Notes: generated from the letters alone by a model not told the origin. A stretch of DNA of 64,000 nt from Deroplatys truncata (GCA_030765065.1 CM060986.1:78361573-78425572), one strand, 5' to 3'. Counted from the stretch's first letter, positions 1 through 12,929 are shown. Numbers and translations: made by a program.

Positions 1-531
1 ATCTCAGAAATGGCTTATGCCACAAAAAAGCTTATTTGAAATAAATTGTGTGCCTTAAAGAGATCTACATTTGTTGTGTAATACGTTTATGTACATGTAG
101 TATTGCTTAAGGTTTACCAGTTATACAAGCTTATACAAAATTCCTTCCTAATGACTTTACAGGCTATTCTCAGAAAATTCAAGATATACATTTAATTTTT
201 TCAGAAAATATGTTTAATATATGGTATTTTAATAAAAATCATTAGTCGTTTCAGTAAATAAAAAATTTGGAAAATGTAAAAGGTAGCCTGGGGTTTGGGG
301 ATTTTCCTGATAATCTTCGTGTCGTATCTTTGGAAGTTTGGTATTTATCTGACCTTTCGTTTTTGAGTTATGCTGTTCACAGACAGACAGACACACACAC
401 GGACCGTTTCTAAACTGATTTTTTATTTTGAGGACCTCCAAACATGTATTTCCGGTGAAATCTCGGTATCGAATTTCTGGGTGGAATACAATACTTCCCC
501 TACTTACTTTACTATACGTAGTAGAGAAAGT
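1..531 (-). mobile_element. AF repeat copy (a), cut by window edge
   Basis: Reverse-oriented copy of the AF family (plus orientation is defined as starting ACTTTCTCTAC). The family head lies at the right end, finishing GTAGAGAAAGT at 521-531 and followed by AAAAA, matching the A5/T5 flank seen at other copies. It carries the conserved block GAGTTATGCTGTTCACAG and a short CA tract near 380-402. The tail half runs off the left edge of the window. No coding capacity seen; small open frames here are spurious. Confidence 0.85.
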
Positions 532-627
532 AAAAATGTACTCTTAAAAACCCAACGTGGATAGAAGAATCACTTTTTACATGAGCACTATAGTAATATG
601 AGGAATATGCGTGTTCTTTCCATAGGC

Positions 628-697
628 AGAGGAAGTCGTGGATTTCAACCCACGACCTTGGAATCAGAAGGCCAGCGCCTAACCAATTGAGCCACCC
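628..697 (-). repeat. tRNA-like remnant (SINE head)
   Basis: On the minus strand a box A-like TGGCTCAATTGG (complement of 682-693) is followed by a box B-like GGTTGAAATCC (complement of 640-650). It shares CCAAGGTCGTGGGTT with the SINE copies near 26.3 and 60.8 kb, so a truncated SINE head is more likely than a tRNA gene. No clean acceptor stem is visible. Confidence 0.5.
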
Positions 698-1005
698 AGA
701 ATGACAAATTTCTAGTGTTTAATAACACTAAAATCCATATTTATATATTTTGGCAATTTTGGTCTACTTTCATACTGTGTATTCTTAAGCACATGCCGTT
801 TGAATCATAATCGTTGGTGCAATTTTTGAAAAGTCATAAATAACAAAGTTTCCCATGTAAAGTGTAGGTTGGGAGACTTATTGCAAATCTAAGTGTCGTT
901 TCCTTAGAAGATAGTGAACTTAAGTACCAAGTTTGGTATTTAACCGACTTTCCGTTTTTGAATTATGCTGTTCATAGACAGGCAGACACACACACACACC
1001 TTTTT

Positions 1006-1886
1006 ACTTTCTCTACTACGTATAGTAAGTAGGGGAAGTATTGCATTCCACCCAAAAATTCGATACCGAGATTTCACCGGAAATACATGTTTTGAGACCT
1101 CCTGAATCCAAAAAAAAGAATTTTTGGAAACATGTCCGTGTGTGTGTCTGTGTGTCTGTGTGTGTGTCTGTGTGTGTGTCTGTGTGTGTGTGAACAGCAT
1201 AACTCAAAAACGAACAGTCGGATAAGCACCAAACTTGGTATTTAGGTTCAGTATCTTCCAGAGATGCGACACGAAGGTTTTCAAGAAAATCCCCCCACCC
1301 CAAACTACCCTTTACATGGAAGATTTTTCGAAAATTTTAATTTTCTCAAAAATGGCTCTAACGATTTTGATGAAAACATCATATGTTTAAGATAATGTCA
1401 TGGGAAATGAAATGTATATCTCGAATTTTCTGGGAATGTCTCCAAAAGTATTCTTTATTGTGAACAACTTTTGCATAACTGGTAAACCATAAGAGATACA
1501 CAAAATGTTACTACACAAAAAGTGTAGATCGCGTTAAAATACACAACTTATGTCATATACATTTCTTTTGTTGAGTGAACCGTTTTGGAGATATTGCTTG
1601 TTATTTCCTTAAATTTTCCAATACTTATACTTTTTCTCAAATTCGTTATTCATTTTTTTTATGTCCTGGACATGCAAAGAGAATGGAATGCACCACATAG
1701 CAACCAGCGTTAAAATATTTGACTATCGCTTAAAAGCTACCATATTCCCCTTGTATCTACAAGAAAATTACCAATAAGATTGACATATCGATATCTCGAT
1801 TAACATGAAGCATATGGAGAATAGGCGTTTTTTAAAAATAGTGTGTACAAGAGTAGAGAAAGTCATGTGAGTGTAACACATCAGAT
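1006..1886 (+). mobile_element. AF copy (c), full length, nested
   Basis: Full-length forward AF, 881 bp, from ACTTTCTCTAC to ACACATCAGAT. TTTTT at 1001-1005 and 1887-1891 flank it as a 5-bp target duplication, with the caveat that T-runs make the boundary ambiguous by a base. The GT-rich slot at about 1136-1193 mixes GTGTGT and GTCTGT units. It is inserted in the reverse-oriented AF host around it. Confidence 0.85.
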
Positions 1887-1901
1887 TTTTTTCTAATTTT
1901 T

Positions 1902-2760
1902 ACTTTTTCCACCACGTACATGGCAAGTAGAGAATATACTGCATTCCATCCAAATATTTGATACCGAGATTTCACTGAAAATACATGTTTTGAAGCCCCT
2001 TGAATCCAAATGAAGCATTTTGGAAACATATCCTTGTGTGTCTGTGAATATCATAACTCAAAAACGAAAAGTCGGATAGATTCCAAACTTTGAATTTGAG
2101 TTCAGTATCTTACAAGAATGTGACAGGAATATTTTCAAGAAAATTCTCCACCCCAAACAACACTTTACATGGAATATTTTTGGAAAATTTTGATTTTCTA
2201 AAAAAAAAATGGCTGTAACGATTTCGATTAAAATACCATATATTAAACATACTTACATGAAAAATAAAATGCATATCTTGAATTTTCTATAAATGGCCTA
2301 GAAAGTCCTCTTCATTTCAAAGGAATTTCGTATAACCTTGTGTAACTGATAAACGTTAAGCGATAAACGAAAACGTACCACGCAGAAAATGTAGATTTAT
2401 TTAACTCCCAATTTAGTTAAAATAAGTTATTGTCCCAGACGCCTCTGAAATATCCGTCATTAAAGGTTCGAATTGTTCAATACTTGTTACTCTTTTTTAA
2501 GTTCCATCGATGTTCAGTTTTCTCGCGATTGCATGGAAACAGTATGCTTTTAAAGCCAGCATATATCGTCCAGGGCTTAAGCCTTTGATTATCGCTGTTT
2601 CCTTTGTATGTATAACCAATTGTGTATGTAGCTAATTCTGCATAGGTTTATTTGGATTAAAATGTAGTAGATAGAAAAATAAGCTTCAGTAATAATATCT
2701 TGTATGCCCAATAATAAAGATAGAGGTTAGAGAAAGTCATGTGTATATATCATAAAAGGG
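1902..2760 (+). mobile_element. AF copy (d), diverged, nested
   Basis: Second forward AF in the same host. It starts ACTTTTTCCACCACG at 1902, is preceded by TTTTT (1897-1901) and followed by T6 from 2761. It is more diverged from copy c than c is from the later copies, and its slot is nearly empty of microsatellite (only a short tgtgtgtctgtg near 2035-2045). Confidence 0.75.
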
Positions 2761-2863
2761 TTTTTTCTTATTGAGGTGTACATGAAACATGTATTTTCGT
2801 TAAATTTACGGTATCAAATATGGATGGAAAATACAATACTGCCTATAGGTTAATAGCGAAAGT

Positions 2864-4394
2864 AAAAGAATAATTTTTAAATTTTATTTTGAGAGAGCTT
2901 CCCCAAGCCTTCCGTTATCGATGCCACTCTTCCTGGGTCGTTGTGGCTATTTCAACAACCTCTCTCAGAAAAAAGAAGCCTTTTTACAAGGCTCTGCACG
3001 CATGCTTCATTAAATCATCTCATACAACGCAAAAAGGGTATTTTTTTCGTTGGCCTCGTCAATTAAGAGAGATCTCATCATTATTTTGTTAAAGTTTAAA
3101 ACATGTGCTTCTCTCTCGTTTCGTTGTGAAGACCTTCTATAAAAATGTTCCGGGAAAGCCTGAAATCACAAACACTGGAATCCATTGTGGAGTGTTGTAT
3201 GTTATGTTCGCAGCACGAGAATTGCTATCGTTTGTTTGATTACTCTTTGCTCGTAAAACGAGCCTTGTAACACATGTCGAGAGTTAAAAACGGAATATAA
3301 CTACTAAAGGCATAAACACATAATTGCGCAAACTGCAAAAGACAGTTAGATCGTGTATATCGACTGGCAAAACTCGCATGGAATTAGGGGATGAGAACAG
3401 TTGCGTTATAGATTGTGCGTTTGGCCCACCAAATTACGTGGCACAAATTTGTAAAATTAAACTCTCCTAGCAGTGTGTAAATATTTATGGACCAACGTAA
3501 ACTGTATACCCAGCTGTAATTGAAAACAGATGGTATCCAGGGAAGAGAAGAGGGTAGTTGAGAGTGGAAAAGAGAAAGAATGGGAAAAACACATCGTGCT
3601 ATTTAAATCGTGGTGGAATTTTCAGAGCAGTCTACTTGCACAAACACCGGAAAACAACCTCTGACCCCTCGGCAGTGCCACAGCATAAATGAAAGAAAGG
3701 GGAAAAAAACGAAAACCTTTGTGCGGTATTTCGTTGTAATAAAAATACGTTACATACCTGTTATCTATCTTGTAATGTGGAAAACGCATAGCTCACCTTA
3801 CAAATTTCAACAGGAACACGTATTCCGCTCCTGACCAGCTTGAAATATACACAAAATTTAGATACGCTCCTAAAATATATGTTCCTGGTCCCATAATACA
3901 TTATTTTTACCTTTTTGCTGTTTTAATCTTTAATGATTAGATCTACACATAATTTTGCATTGCCAAGTTGCTAGAGTTTCATCAGTGCTTTCGTATATTT
4001 TGCAATATGCGCGCGCATTTCTTGACTACCACGTCGAGATTTTCTGCTCTGCTCGACATAGTCGTATATCTAAAGAGGATCTAAGGCACACATACCCATT
4101 TTGTGTCACTCAGTGACATTCCTCTCCTTTCTCCCTCCCAATTCTTGTGTTGGGTGTGGTGGGAATTTACGGCGATACAGTACTATAATAGAATAGCTCT
4201 TTCGACTATAGCTGAAACGAAGAACAAAACAGGGGACCGTTAAATCTCGTGCACCCTCTAGTGGCAACCCTGATCTAGGGGATGTGCCGTTTTCTCGTTT
4301 TAGAAAAAAGGATTCGCTAAATAATTATACTACATGACTCGCAGTAATCTCTCAGGTGCTCTTATTTTAATTTCTTATTATATTTAATCCGGTT
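2864..4394. other. No recognisable feature
   Basis: AT-rich sequence with only short open frames (longest about 75 codons) and no protein family, tRNA-like box or terminal repeat I could identify. Confidence 0.5.
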
Positions 4395-4745
4395 GTCTCC
4401 TTATCGCGGTGGTAGCGTAGCTGCTTAACAAACGGGAGACTCGAGTTCATTTCCCGGTACCGACGTAGGGATTTTCTCCCGCTGGAAGGCCTGGTTCAGG
4501 GTGCACTCAGCCTCGTTAAGTCCTGAGGGACCAATTGAGGAGCTACTTGATTGAAAAGTAGCGGCTCCAGGTTGAGCAGGTCGCATATACCGGCCGGAAG
4601 GGACCCGACGCGCTGACCACGTCCCATTCTCCAGTATCGCACCCCACTCATGCACCCGTTGTAGACAGAGATGGGGAACGCAGCGGCAGGGTGGCAGGCT
4701 TTGGCCCAGCAACAGACTGTTGCGCTACGGAGTTAGTTTATTATA
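4395..4745 (+). repeat. SINE-like tRNA-derived element
   Basis: Box A-like TGGTAGCGTAGCTGC (4410-4424) is followed by box B-like GAGTTCATTTCCC (4443-4455) and then a GC-rich body of about 280 bp, clearly different in composition from the AT-rich surroundings. This head-plus-body layout is that of a tRNA-derived SINE. I see no second copy in the window, so family status is inferred. The 95-codon open frame on the other strand is not thought to be coding. Confidence 0.55.
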
Positions 4746-4792
4746 ATTCATCCGCATACCCATATATCATCATATGTTATGAGACGTTAGCT

Positions 4793-4819
<27 letters not shown>
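4793..4819. repeat. (TC)n microsatellite
   Basis: Uninterrupted TC dinucleotide run just downstream of the SINE-like element. Confidence 0.95.
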
Positions 4820-4823
<4 letters not shown>

Positions 4824-5079
4824 TTCGTTTGGCGTGTTGAACCGATCAACAAGAGAGACATTTGCATGCATTTCCTTCCTGAGAGAGAATTGAATAGGTG
4901 TTACGAACCTTTTACCAGCACAGCATGTAAGTAATTATGAATACAGAGCTTAATTATTCTATATTTAAAAACATACAGAGGTTTTTATATCTTCGCTGCT
5001 TAGAGAAAACATTAGGAGGGCGTCACAGAACATGTTCAGAAAATTAAACAAGGATTGGTTTTAAAAGATTTAAATTATT

Positions 5080-6111
5080 TTATTGTTTTTCAAAATATTC
5101 CCCTTTAACATCAGCACATTTTTTGCTTTCGATGAAACCAGTCCTTAAAGCAATGATCCACTCTTCCTGAGGCATTTCAGAAATCAGGTTTTTATAATGT
5201 TCCGCTACTTCATCTAATTAAAAGTGATTATACGAATTTTATCTTTAATTTTTGGAAACAAAAAGAAATCGCAAGCTGCTAGTTCAGGGCTAAATGGTGG
5301 AGGGTCCATAGTCCTGACCTTAAGGGCATTCAGATACTCAGTTGTTAGTTTTGCTGTATACGAAAATGTGATCTCATGAAGTAACATTATTTTTCCTTTT
5401 GGGCGTTTTTCACGAACTTTTTCAAAAAATGTCTGTAAACAGACATTTGTTTACCAGTCGGCACTAACGGTAGGTACGTCTATCTCCTAATGCTATAGTA
5501 GCAATACGAATCGTTTTGGGAAAAACTAGCAACCATCTTCTTACCAGTGCTGCGAATTCGTCGCACTTTTTTAGGCTTAGGCTCTGTTCGAAGACCCACT
5601 GAGCCGATTTACTTTTCTTTTCAGGGTTTAACGATAAATCAAATATTCACCAGCAGCAACCACCAAATTTGTAGTGCCGCCTTGGGATTTTTCCACATTT
5701 TTTCTGCACCAATCAATGCGTTTTTGATCGGGAGTTAGTTTACGGGGAATCCATCGACAGCAAAGTTTATTCAAGTCTACCTGTTATTTTAAAATTTTTG
5801 TGTTTGACTCATACCAATGTCCAACGTCGCCTGAATAAGTCCATAAGATGTCCGTCGATCTTCTTCATGAATTGCTCAAACAGCGGCAATATTTTCATCA
5901 GTAACAGCAGTTTTAAGCGTTCTTCACGAAACTCATCACAAAGAAAAAACCCATCTCTCCTAAATTCGCCCTAGCAACTATAACTTTTACCTTAGATGGA
6001 ACTTCTTCGCCAAATGCATTTCTAAACGAATATTCACATTGTTTAGGCATTAATGATGATTTAAAATCGTAAAAAAATCATAACCCGTAAATGTTCTGTA
6101 GTCAAATTCAT
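5080..6111 (-). pseudogene. Mariner transposase pseudogene
   Basis: Decayed mariner (Tc1/mariner, DDD type) transposase read on the minus strand. The start is taken at the ATG complementary to 6109-6111, because MNLTTEHLRVMIF there matches the mariner N-terminus; the stop TAA at 5080-5082 follows GEYFEKQ. The span of about 344 codons equals the family norm. Landmarks in order: YDFK/SSLMPKQ, TAVTDENIAAV, WIPRKLTPDQKR, then SPELAACDFFLFPKIK near the C-terminus. Many stops and frameshifts interrupt it. The first two catalytic aspartates look lost (G where VTGDE is expected, E where HHDN is expected); the third, in ACDFF, remains. No convincing TIR pair was found, so element ends are open. Extinct. 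Confidence 0.85.
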
Positions 6112-7464
6112 TCTTTGATGAACAAAATCTTTAAATGATGAAGTAAATTAGAGCAAATCGAACAACAATCGAACTACACGGCAATCAACTTGCAAAACAT
6201 TTGAAAGTAGCTGTCAAAGATAAACAAATTCCATTTGTTTTTAGAAATATTGCATTCTAAAACTTTAGTATCGCTCTCGTATCACAAAATGGTTTCATCT
6301 TCTCTCGTTAGTCACAGCAACTTGGATTACCGGTATTAAGTCATTGCTATAGGAAATATGCCATTGTTATTGTTAGCATGCGTGCCATAATGAGCAATTT
6401 ATGTACAACATTGTTTAAGATAACAACCTTTTTGTAATGTTAGGGTTGCATAAACTATTTCAATGTAATTACTACATTTTGTCACGTAGTTTCTGTATCT
6501 GAGTCGTTCATTTGATACATATGAAAGCCATGTTCCGTTTGCGCCTGGCAGAAAGATGGGCGAACTCTGTGTAACCGAGCCATGGAGTTTGTTTACAATC
6601 TAATTACCCTTGTCGGAAGAGGAGACGAAGGAAAGCGACGCTAGCGCTGCGATCATTGCGGAAAACAAAAGAGGAATGATAAAATGAAGATAGGCCAAAC
6701 TAAATTCAAAACAACAGAATTAAGTTTCACAACCAACGAGAAGCTTAAAGAGTACCTTGCGGGAATTCTTGTGAGTTTGTACAGAGTGTAAGAAAATTTC
6801 CAAGTCCCACAAACAAGAAAGTTGGTATCCTTTAGAAATTATTTCTCGTACTTAACCAAGCACTGCTTTCCTCTCTGTACTCAAGGGAGCCTATTTTCAA
6901 AACATACCTTACAGTCTTGGCGTACTCTGAAAGAAAACTTCAGTTAATAAGAGTTATTTTATTAAGAAAATAAAAACAAAATTCAGCTCCAATAGTGTCC
7001 CTATAAGCCCTAATGTTTTCTTCTTCTACATTGTTGCTCTTTTCAGTGGTTTGTAAAATAAGGCTTGCCATGTTCCTGATTCTTTCTCTTACTTTCCTTT
7101 TGGCTTGGAATTTCTCTTATCTGTGTATTCTTAATACAGTTTCTGTTAGACCACATAATGAAGTTTAGAAATCACACTCAGGCTAGTTTTAAACTTTTTC
7201 TTTCCTGGTTTTTCAATATGCATATTTCAATAGAGATATAGATAGTATTGTGTAGGCTTGGCATAGTTATAGCTTTACGTTTGCTATTAAAACTTTATTT
7301 TATTATATTTTCCATATCTTTCTTCTTTAGATGTTTTGAATTCCAAATCTATATTTGAATATGCATATTCGTTTACTTCTGACTACAAAAATAACTTTAA
7401 TTTTCTCGCCCTTTCCCTATCATAACTATACATATATGTATTTTACTCAGAATGTCCGCATTAT
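6112..7464. other. No recognisable feature
   Basis: AT-rich unique-looking sequence. I found no coding homology, tRNA-like boxes or terminal repeats. Confidence 0.5.
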
Positions 7465-8221
7465 TGAGGCAGTATTTTATATCACGACACTGTGAATGCC
7501 AGAGTGATTGTAGTGTAAATTAACATTATTGTATGACAATGATTTGAGATGTTTGTTAATTATAAGCATTGTTAGGAAATAAGTTTACACGGCCTCACTG
7601 AAACTGACAATAGGAGCGGGTAACAATGTAGCGAGGGGGCGAGTTGTTTATCAGTTAGAAGAGACAAACAAATGACGTCAGAGTAGCGCTTTTCTTTAGA
7701 AATGGAGGGAATATTTTCCCTAGAGCATATGTGTTCGTAATTTTGATTGGATATAAAAATAGACGCTAATGTTGGCGCGTTTTATTAACCAATAGCAGCT
7801 CTGTTATAATGTTTAGGCATATCGGGGTGAGGGAGTATAAATTCCGTGCCAGAGACAAGTAACGCACAGTTCAACAGAATCATCCACGGGTAACACGTCG
7901 CGCAGTTCTACAGAATCTCTCGCGTCGTAAAGTTAGTTAAAAGATATGAAATACGCGAATTAATAATGTGCGGCAAATAAGTGATTATAGTTACATTCTA
8001 AAATATAAAAATTTCAGTCTGGCGTGTATCAAGAGTAATTATGTGAAATGAATAAACTGTGACTGCAATAAAAGTGTAAAAACAAATTCTTTTATCAGAG
8101 TTATATTTTAGTCACATCTCCTTTCCGTTTACACACCGTGTTCAAGAGATTTGCTCGACTGGGTAATAATAGCTAGCCGGAGGACAAAGAACTCAAAATT
8201 CAAAATAGTAAAACAATAACA
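7465..8221 (+). mobile_element. LTR of a retroelement (LTR-1, forward)
   Basis: A 757-bp block starting TGAGGCAGTATTTT and ending AATAACA, with a core-promoter-like gagTATAAAttcc near 7835 and AATAAA motifs further on. It is matched in inverted orientation by 16004-16786. Just after it comes GGCGCTCAGCAAATAAGATA, the diverged form of a primer-binding-like GGCGCCCAACA present beside the other copy, so this is an LTR with about 40 bp of internal sequence attached rather than a pure solo LTR. No gag or pol sequence is recognisable downstream. Confidence 0.7.
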
Positions 8222-9354
8222 GGCGCTCAGCAAATAAGATAACACGAACAATACCGCGACATTATATTGTTCTCTTTTGCATTTAACTTTATAAGTGACT
8301 TTCATCATAATTTATGTCTGTTTTTTCTTCATCAAACTGATTACGGAAAATTTAAAGATTGAGAGGATATTATAACACGAACAAAACTATGACGCGTGAT
8401 TTTAAAATACGATAATTTTTTTTAAAAAAATAACAGCAAATAATTCTCCAAATAGCTTATTATAATTCATTACCTTACATCTTACACTACTTCTCCACAT
8501 ACGAGTAGATACACAATCTTAAAAGGCATAATAAACATGTAACTTTGTGTTTACTGTACTGAAAATGCAACAATCTTTCAATAGCAAAGAGAGTGGGTAA
8601 TTGATACAAATAATAAGATCAGTGGCAATTCATAACATACACTCGCAACTAGCCGTAAACCGCTGATTTGCGGACCCAATTTTTAAGACCTTTTTGTTTC
8701 TACTATCGTATTTACTATTCCTTTTGATGCATCTGTTTATTTCCATCAACATGACATTTTTTTAAAAATAAAGGAAATAATAACTCTCATTGACATCTCT
8801 CTGACATCCTACTCATTTTGTTAATAACTAGCAGAAGCCGCAATTTCGCTTGAGTTATTCCCTTAATTGTGTTACACTTTTCTCTCTTCATCTTCCTATC
8901 TCTAGCTGTCTCCATTCCCCTTTCTTCCGATCTCTCCCTTCCTTTCTTATTCACTCCTGCCTCACAAACTCCCTCCACTGACTCTATCTCCCTATTGTTC
9001 TCTCTTTGTGCTGTATACGAGGCTTGTAATGTTTGGAAAACCGGCAATAAAACAGCTCTGTCAGGTATATAAATAAATAAGACATATATAAGTAACGCGT
9101 TTAATACTAGATAACTTATTACCAATTCCTTGCACTTCTCACTGTTCGGTACAGTATAAATACTTGGAAACCAAACGACACAGGAATCACAATTAAATTC
9201 TATCTAGCTGGAATGTATAGAAGAGTAAATAAAATTACTCTAAATTCTTAAATACTTGTTTTAGCAATATTTTATATTTATCCGAAAAATTGTGCTTATA
9301 AACCCTTACTGCGCGACTTAAAAGCACATTAATGAGCTAAATATTTTAATTTGT
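8222..9354. other. Short retroelement remnant, then no feature
   Basis: The first ~40 bp resemble the internal leader of LTR-1. The rest is AT-rich, apart from a pyrimidine-rich stretch at about 8880-9010 that creates a 112-codon minus-strand open frame of low-complexity composition. No gene supported. Confidence 0.45.
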
Positions 9355-10215
9355 ACTTTCTCTACTAAGTATAGTAAACAGGGGAAGTATTGTACTCCAC
9401 CCAAAATTCTACATTGAGGTTTCACCGGAAATACGTGTTTTGAGTCCCCTTAAATCCAGAAAAAAAGCATTTTTAGAAAAAGATCCGTGTATGTGTGCGT
9501 ATCTTTGAACAGCATAACTCAAAAACGAAAAGTCGGATAAATACCAAACTTGGTGTTTAGGCTCAGTACTTTCGAAAGATGCGACAGGAAGGTTTTCAGG
9601 AAAATCCCTAAAACCCAGACTACCCTTTACATGGAAGGTTTTTCGAAATTTTTTGTTTTCTAAAATGGCTCTAACGATTTAATTAAAATACCACATGTTA
9701 AAGGCATTTACGTTACAAATAAAATTTATAACTTGAATTCTCTGGAAATAGCCTGTGAAGTTAATTTTATTTGGAAGAAATGTTGTATAGCCTTGTGTAA
9801 CTAGTAAACTAAGCTATAGATGAAAAGTACTACACAAAGAATGTAGATCTCTTTAAAACACACAATCTATTTAAAATAAGTTTTTGTAGCATAAGCCGTT
9901 TCTGAGATATCCGTATTAAAATTTCGAATTGTTCAATATTTGTCATTCCTTTAAAATCCCATCGATGTTCAGTTGTTTCTCGTGATTGCATGGAAACAGT
10001 ATGGAATTTTAAGGCCAGCCTATAACGTTCAGTTCTCAAACATTTGACTATCACTGTTCCCTTTGCACTTACAACGAAATGTGTAACGTAGTTATTTTTG
10101 CAAAGGCTTATTTGGATTAAAATATATAGACAGAATAAACTTTAGTAATAATAGTTTGTATATTCATTAATAAACTATAGAGGGTAGAGAAATTCATGTT
10201 AATGTATCATCAGAT
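9355..10215 (+). mobile_element. AF copy (e)
   Basis: Near full-length forward AF from ACTTTCTCTAC to ATCATCAGAT. Its microsatellite slot has collapsed to gtgtatgtgtgcg. The flanks lack a clear T5 duplication, consistent with an older insertion. Confidence 0.8.
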
Positions 10216-10304
10216 TGGGGACCCCTCCGTGATACGTGTAGTACGAAAGTATTTTTAAAGGGATATATAGCCCATAAACTAGAGTTTAGCTCAATGCTCT
10301 TAGT

Positions 10305-10333
10305 TACACACACACACACACACACACACACAC
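10305..10333. repeat. (CA)n microsatellite
   Basis: Run of about 14 CA units lying between two AF copies and not in the AF slot. Confidence 0.9.
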
Positions 10334-10676
10334 TCCTCCCCCACGCACACACAAAAAAACGTTTTTAAAACCTTGATGTTTCCCTTCATGATAGTCCATC
10401 ATATGTCATTATATGTGTTAAAATAAGCTATTTATCCAAAACCGAAAATTATTAGATAATTTTCAGTTGCAGTTTAGGTATTAGACATAAACTTCCAAAC
10501 TTCCTTTCTTTCATCACAACTAGTACATTGTTTTCTGTTTGTCATTGTCATTCGTAATTTGCAATTTTGTTGCTGGAAATAGCTGTTGAATTTTACATTT
10601 TGAAGAATGTTTCAGCTTTTAACTGGTTATAAGAAGCTGGAATGTAGCAACACGAATGAAGCTTCCAATATATTTT

Positions 10677-11509
10677 ACTTTCTCTACCACGTACATAGTA
10701 AGTGGAGGATATGGCATTTCACCCAAAAACTAGATAGGGATATTTCACCGAAAACATGTGTTTTGGGACCTCCCCTGAATCCAAAAAAAATCATTTTCAG
10801 AAAAGGGTCCGTGTGTGTGTCAGATAGACACCAAAGTTGGTATTTAGATCTAGTAACTTCCAAAGATGCAACATGATTTTCAAGGAAATCCCCTAAACCC
10901 CAAACTACCCTTTACATGTAAGATTTCTCGAAATTTTTATTTTATAAAAAACGACTAAAACTTTTTACTAAAATGTCATATATTGAAGATATTTACGTTA
11001 CAAATAAAATGGATAGCTTAAATTTCCTGAGAATAGCCTGCAAAAAGCCTACACAATAGAAATATTGCATTAGCATTAGCCACTTTCATCTGCGGCATCC
11101 TTTATAACTGGTAAGGCGTTAAGCTATAAACGAAAATGTGCTACACAAAAAATGTATATCTCTTTAAAACACCCAATTTATTTCAAATAACTTTTTTGTG
11201 ACACAGCCAGTTCCGAGATATCCGTTATTAATGGTTCGAATTGTTCAATACTTGGTCATTCTTTTACAGTCCTGTTAATATTCAGTTGTTTCTTGCGATG
11301 TCATAGAATGAGTATGGAATTTTAAGACCAGTTCTTAAACATTTGACTTGCGTTGTTTCTTGTGTAACGAATTGTGTAATGCAGCTATTTCTGCAAAGGT
11401 TTATTTGGATTAAAATGAAGTAGATAGGAAAACTACTTTCGTAAGAATAATTTGTACATCAGCAAGGTATAGAGGATAGAGAAAGTCATGTGAATGTAGA
11501 ACATCAGAT
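10677..11509 (+). mobile_element. AF copy (f)
   Basis: Forward AF from ACTTTCTCTACCACG to ACATCAGAT, followed by a T-run. The slot region is shortened, and the conserved AACAGCATAACTCAAAAA block has been deleted along with part of its microsatellite. Confidence 0.8.
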
Positions 11510-11926
11510 TTTTTTCTTTCTGAGTTGAATAGAGAATCAAAGGTAGTTCAGGTGCCTTAAAACATTTGTGTCATCTACAGGGAGAACGACAGTGAAGCAA
11601 ACTCGGCAATGAAGTCGTTCTGTAGTTTTAAAGGGGACCACTTCGAGGCAAATGGTTCGCCACGTTCAGTAACACAACCGTGTTTTGATAGATAGATAAA
11701 CCTTCTGAATTCTTTAATACATGATGACCATCCACGTCAGTCAACCCAGTACATATTTAGCAGATGAGACCAATTTTATCTGCCCAACCATCCTGCGGTA
11801 TTTACATTTCGAAACGCTACGAACTTATGCATCAATCCAATATGTATAGATATTATTGCTTTAGTAATGAGAGGCTCAAAATAATTACATCAGAATACAT
11901 TTATATATTTTTCCGTTCCTTTTCAG

Positions 11927-12087
11927 TTGAGTCACACTCAGCTTCCGAATATAGCCAAGAGGTTAACGATTCCTTGAAACATCACAATACCTTCTCAGAT
12001 AATTTCTCTGGCTGTTCCTTGAAACTTAGAGTGGAAACTCCGGCGACACTTGCCGTTCTCGGTACTGCGAAACCCTTCTGGAAGTAG
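11927..12087 (+). CDS. Possible terminal coding exon, unrecognised
   Basis: A pyrimidine-rich tract ending in AG (tttttccgttccttttcag, to 11926) is a good 3' splice-site candidate. It is followed by 53 open codons to a TAG at 12085-12087, with codon composition less AT-rich than the flanks. I do not recognise the protein. The frame also stays open upstream to an ATG at 11764, so an intronless reading is possible. No partner exon, donor site or polyadenylation signal could be tied to it. This is a weak candidate and chance is a real alternative. Confidence 0.15.
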
Positions 12088-12929
12088 CTACAGCATCTTT
12101 TGGATATGAATAATGTGTCCGTATCGCGTAACTGAATTACAGAAGTCTGAAACAAAATCATAGAAATAATTACTCCACATATAAAACGAAATGTTAGTTT
12201 CATAAACGTGAAACATTTAGAGTTTATAATCAAAACTTGGTCTGATAGAAAAAAAACGCTTTTAGCGTTTCTATTTCTGGTAAAAATAAATTTCAGAAAA
12301 CTTAATTTCCAACCAAGAAAAGAAAGTTTGCAAAACAGAATTATCTCCATTATAAATAGAATTATGCCATTTGAGCATATGCTTTTAGACTTAGCCATGT
12401 TCAGAATTTATGATGTGCTAAATTTAGTCGGCATTTTCATTTAGTAAGGATTAGTACGTCATTAGTTTCTAATTAAAGTGCATTAGGTACGTATATATTC
12501 AGTAGAGCCCGCGTATCCACTCATTACTGCCCACCTACTAAGATTAGGCGCATAATTCGCTATTATCAAAATGAAGAGGTATACATGATCAGCACTCTTA
12601 AATGGTTAAATCCGGTACTTTATCTGAACATGAGACAATAATGCTCTAGAGGGACTTCTAACTTGAATATTATTCGTTATCGAGAGTCCCACATTACCTT
12701 TTGATTGCTGCAGTATCCATACTCTGATATCTAAAAACGATAGTTCAGTGCATACCCGAGCTAGCAATTAACCAGTTATTATTCAAATAAGTTTCATTGT
12801 TATTTATTATTGTGTACCTTCCAACTACATGTGGTTTCTATCTTAACCTGTCGATCTGAACATATGTTTGTCTTATCTATTTGTCTGTCTATCTATTTAT
12901 ATATTCTATCTATCCATGTCTATTCCTTT

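Larger units (their letters stand above)
780..2863 (-). mobile_element. AF host copy (b) interrupted by two AF insertions
   Basis: An old reverse-oriented AF copy lies in three pieces: 780-1005, 1887-1901 and 2761-2863. Its CA-rich slot ends ...cacacc at 1000 and continues TTTTTCTAA after the first insertion, exactly as the uninterrupted copy reads near 45.8 kb. Its head finishes at 2863 (gcgaaagt). Two forward AF copies occupy the gaps, each placed at a T-run. Confidence 0.75.

Noticed and set aside
11982-12398. 138-codon minus-strand open frame
   Set aside because: No recognisable motif, AT-driven composition (Phe/Ile/Lys-rich), and it overlaps the opposite-strand exon candidate.
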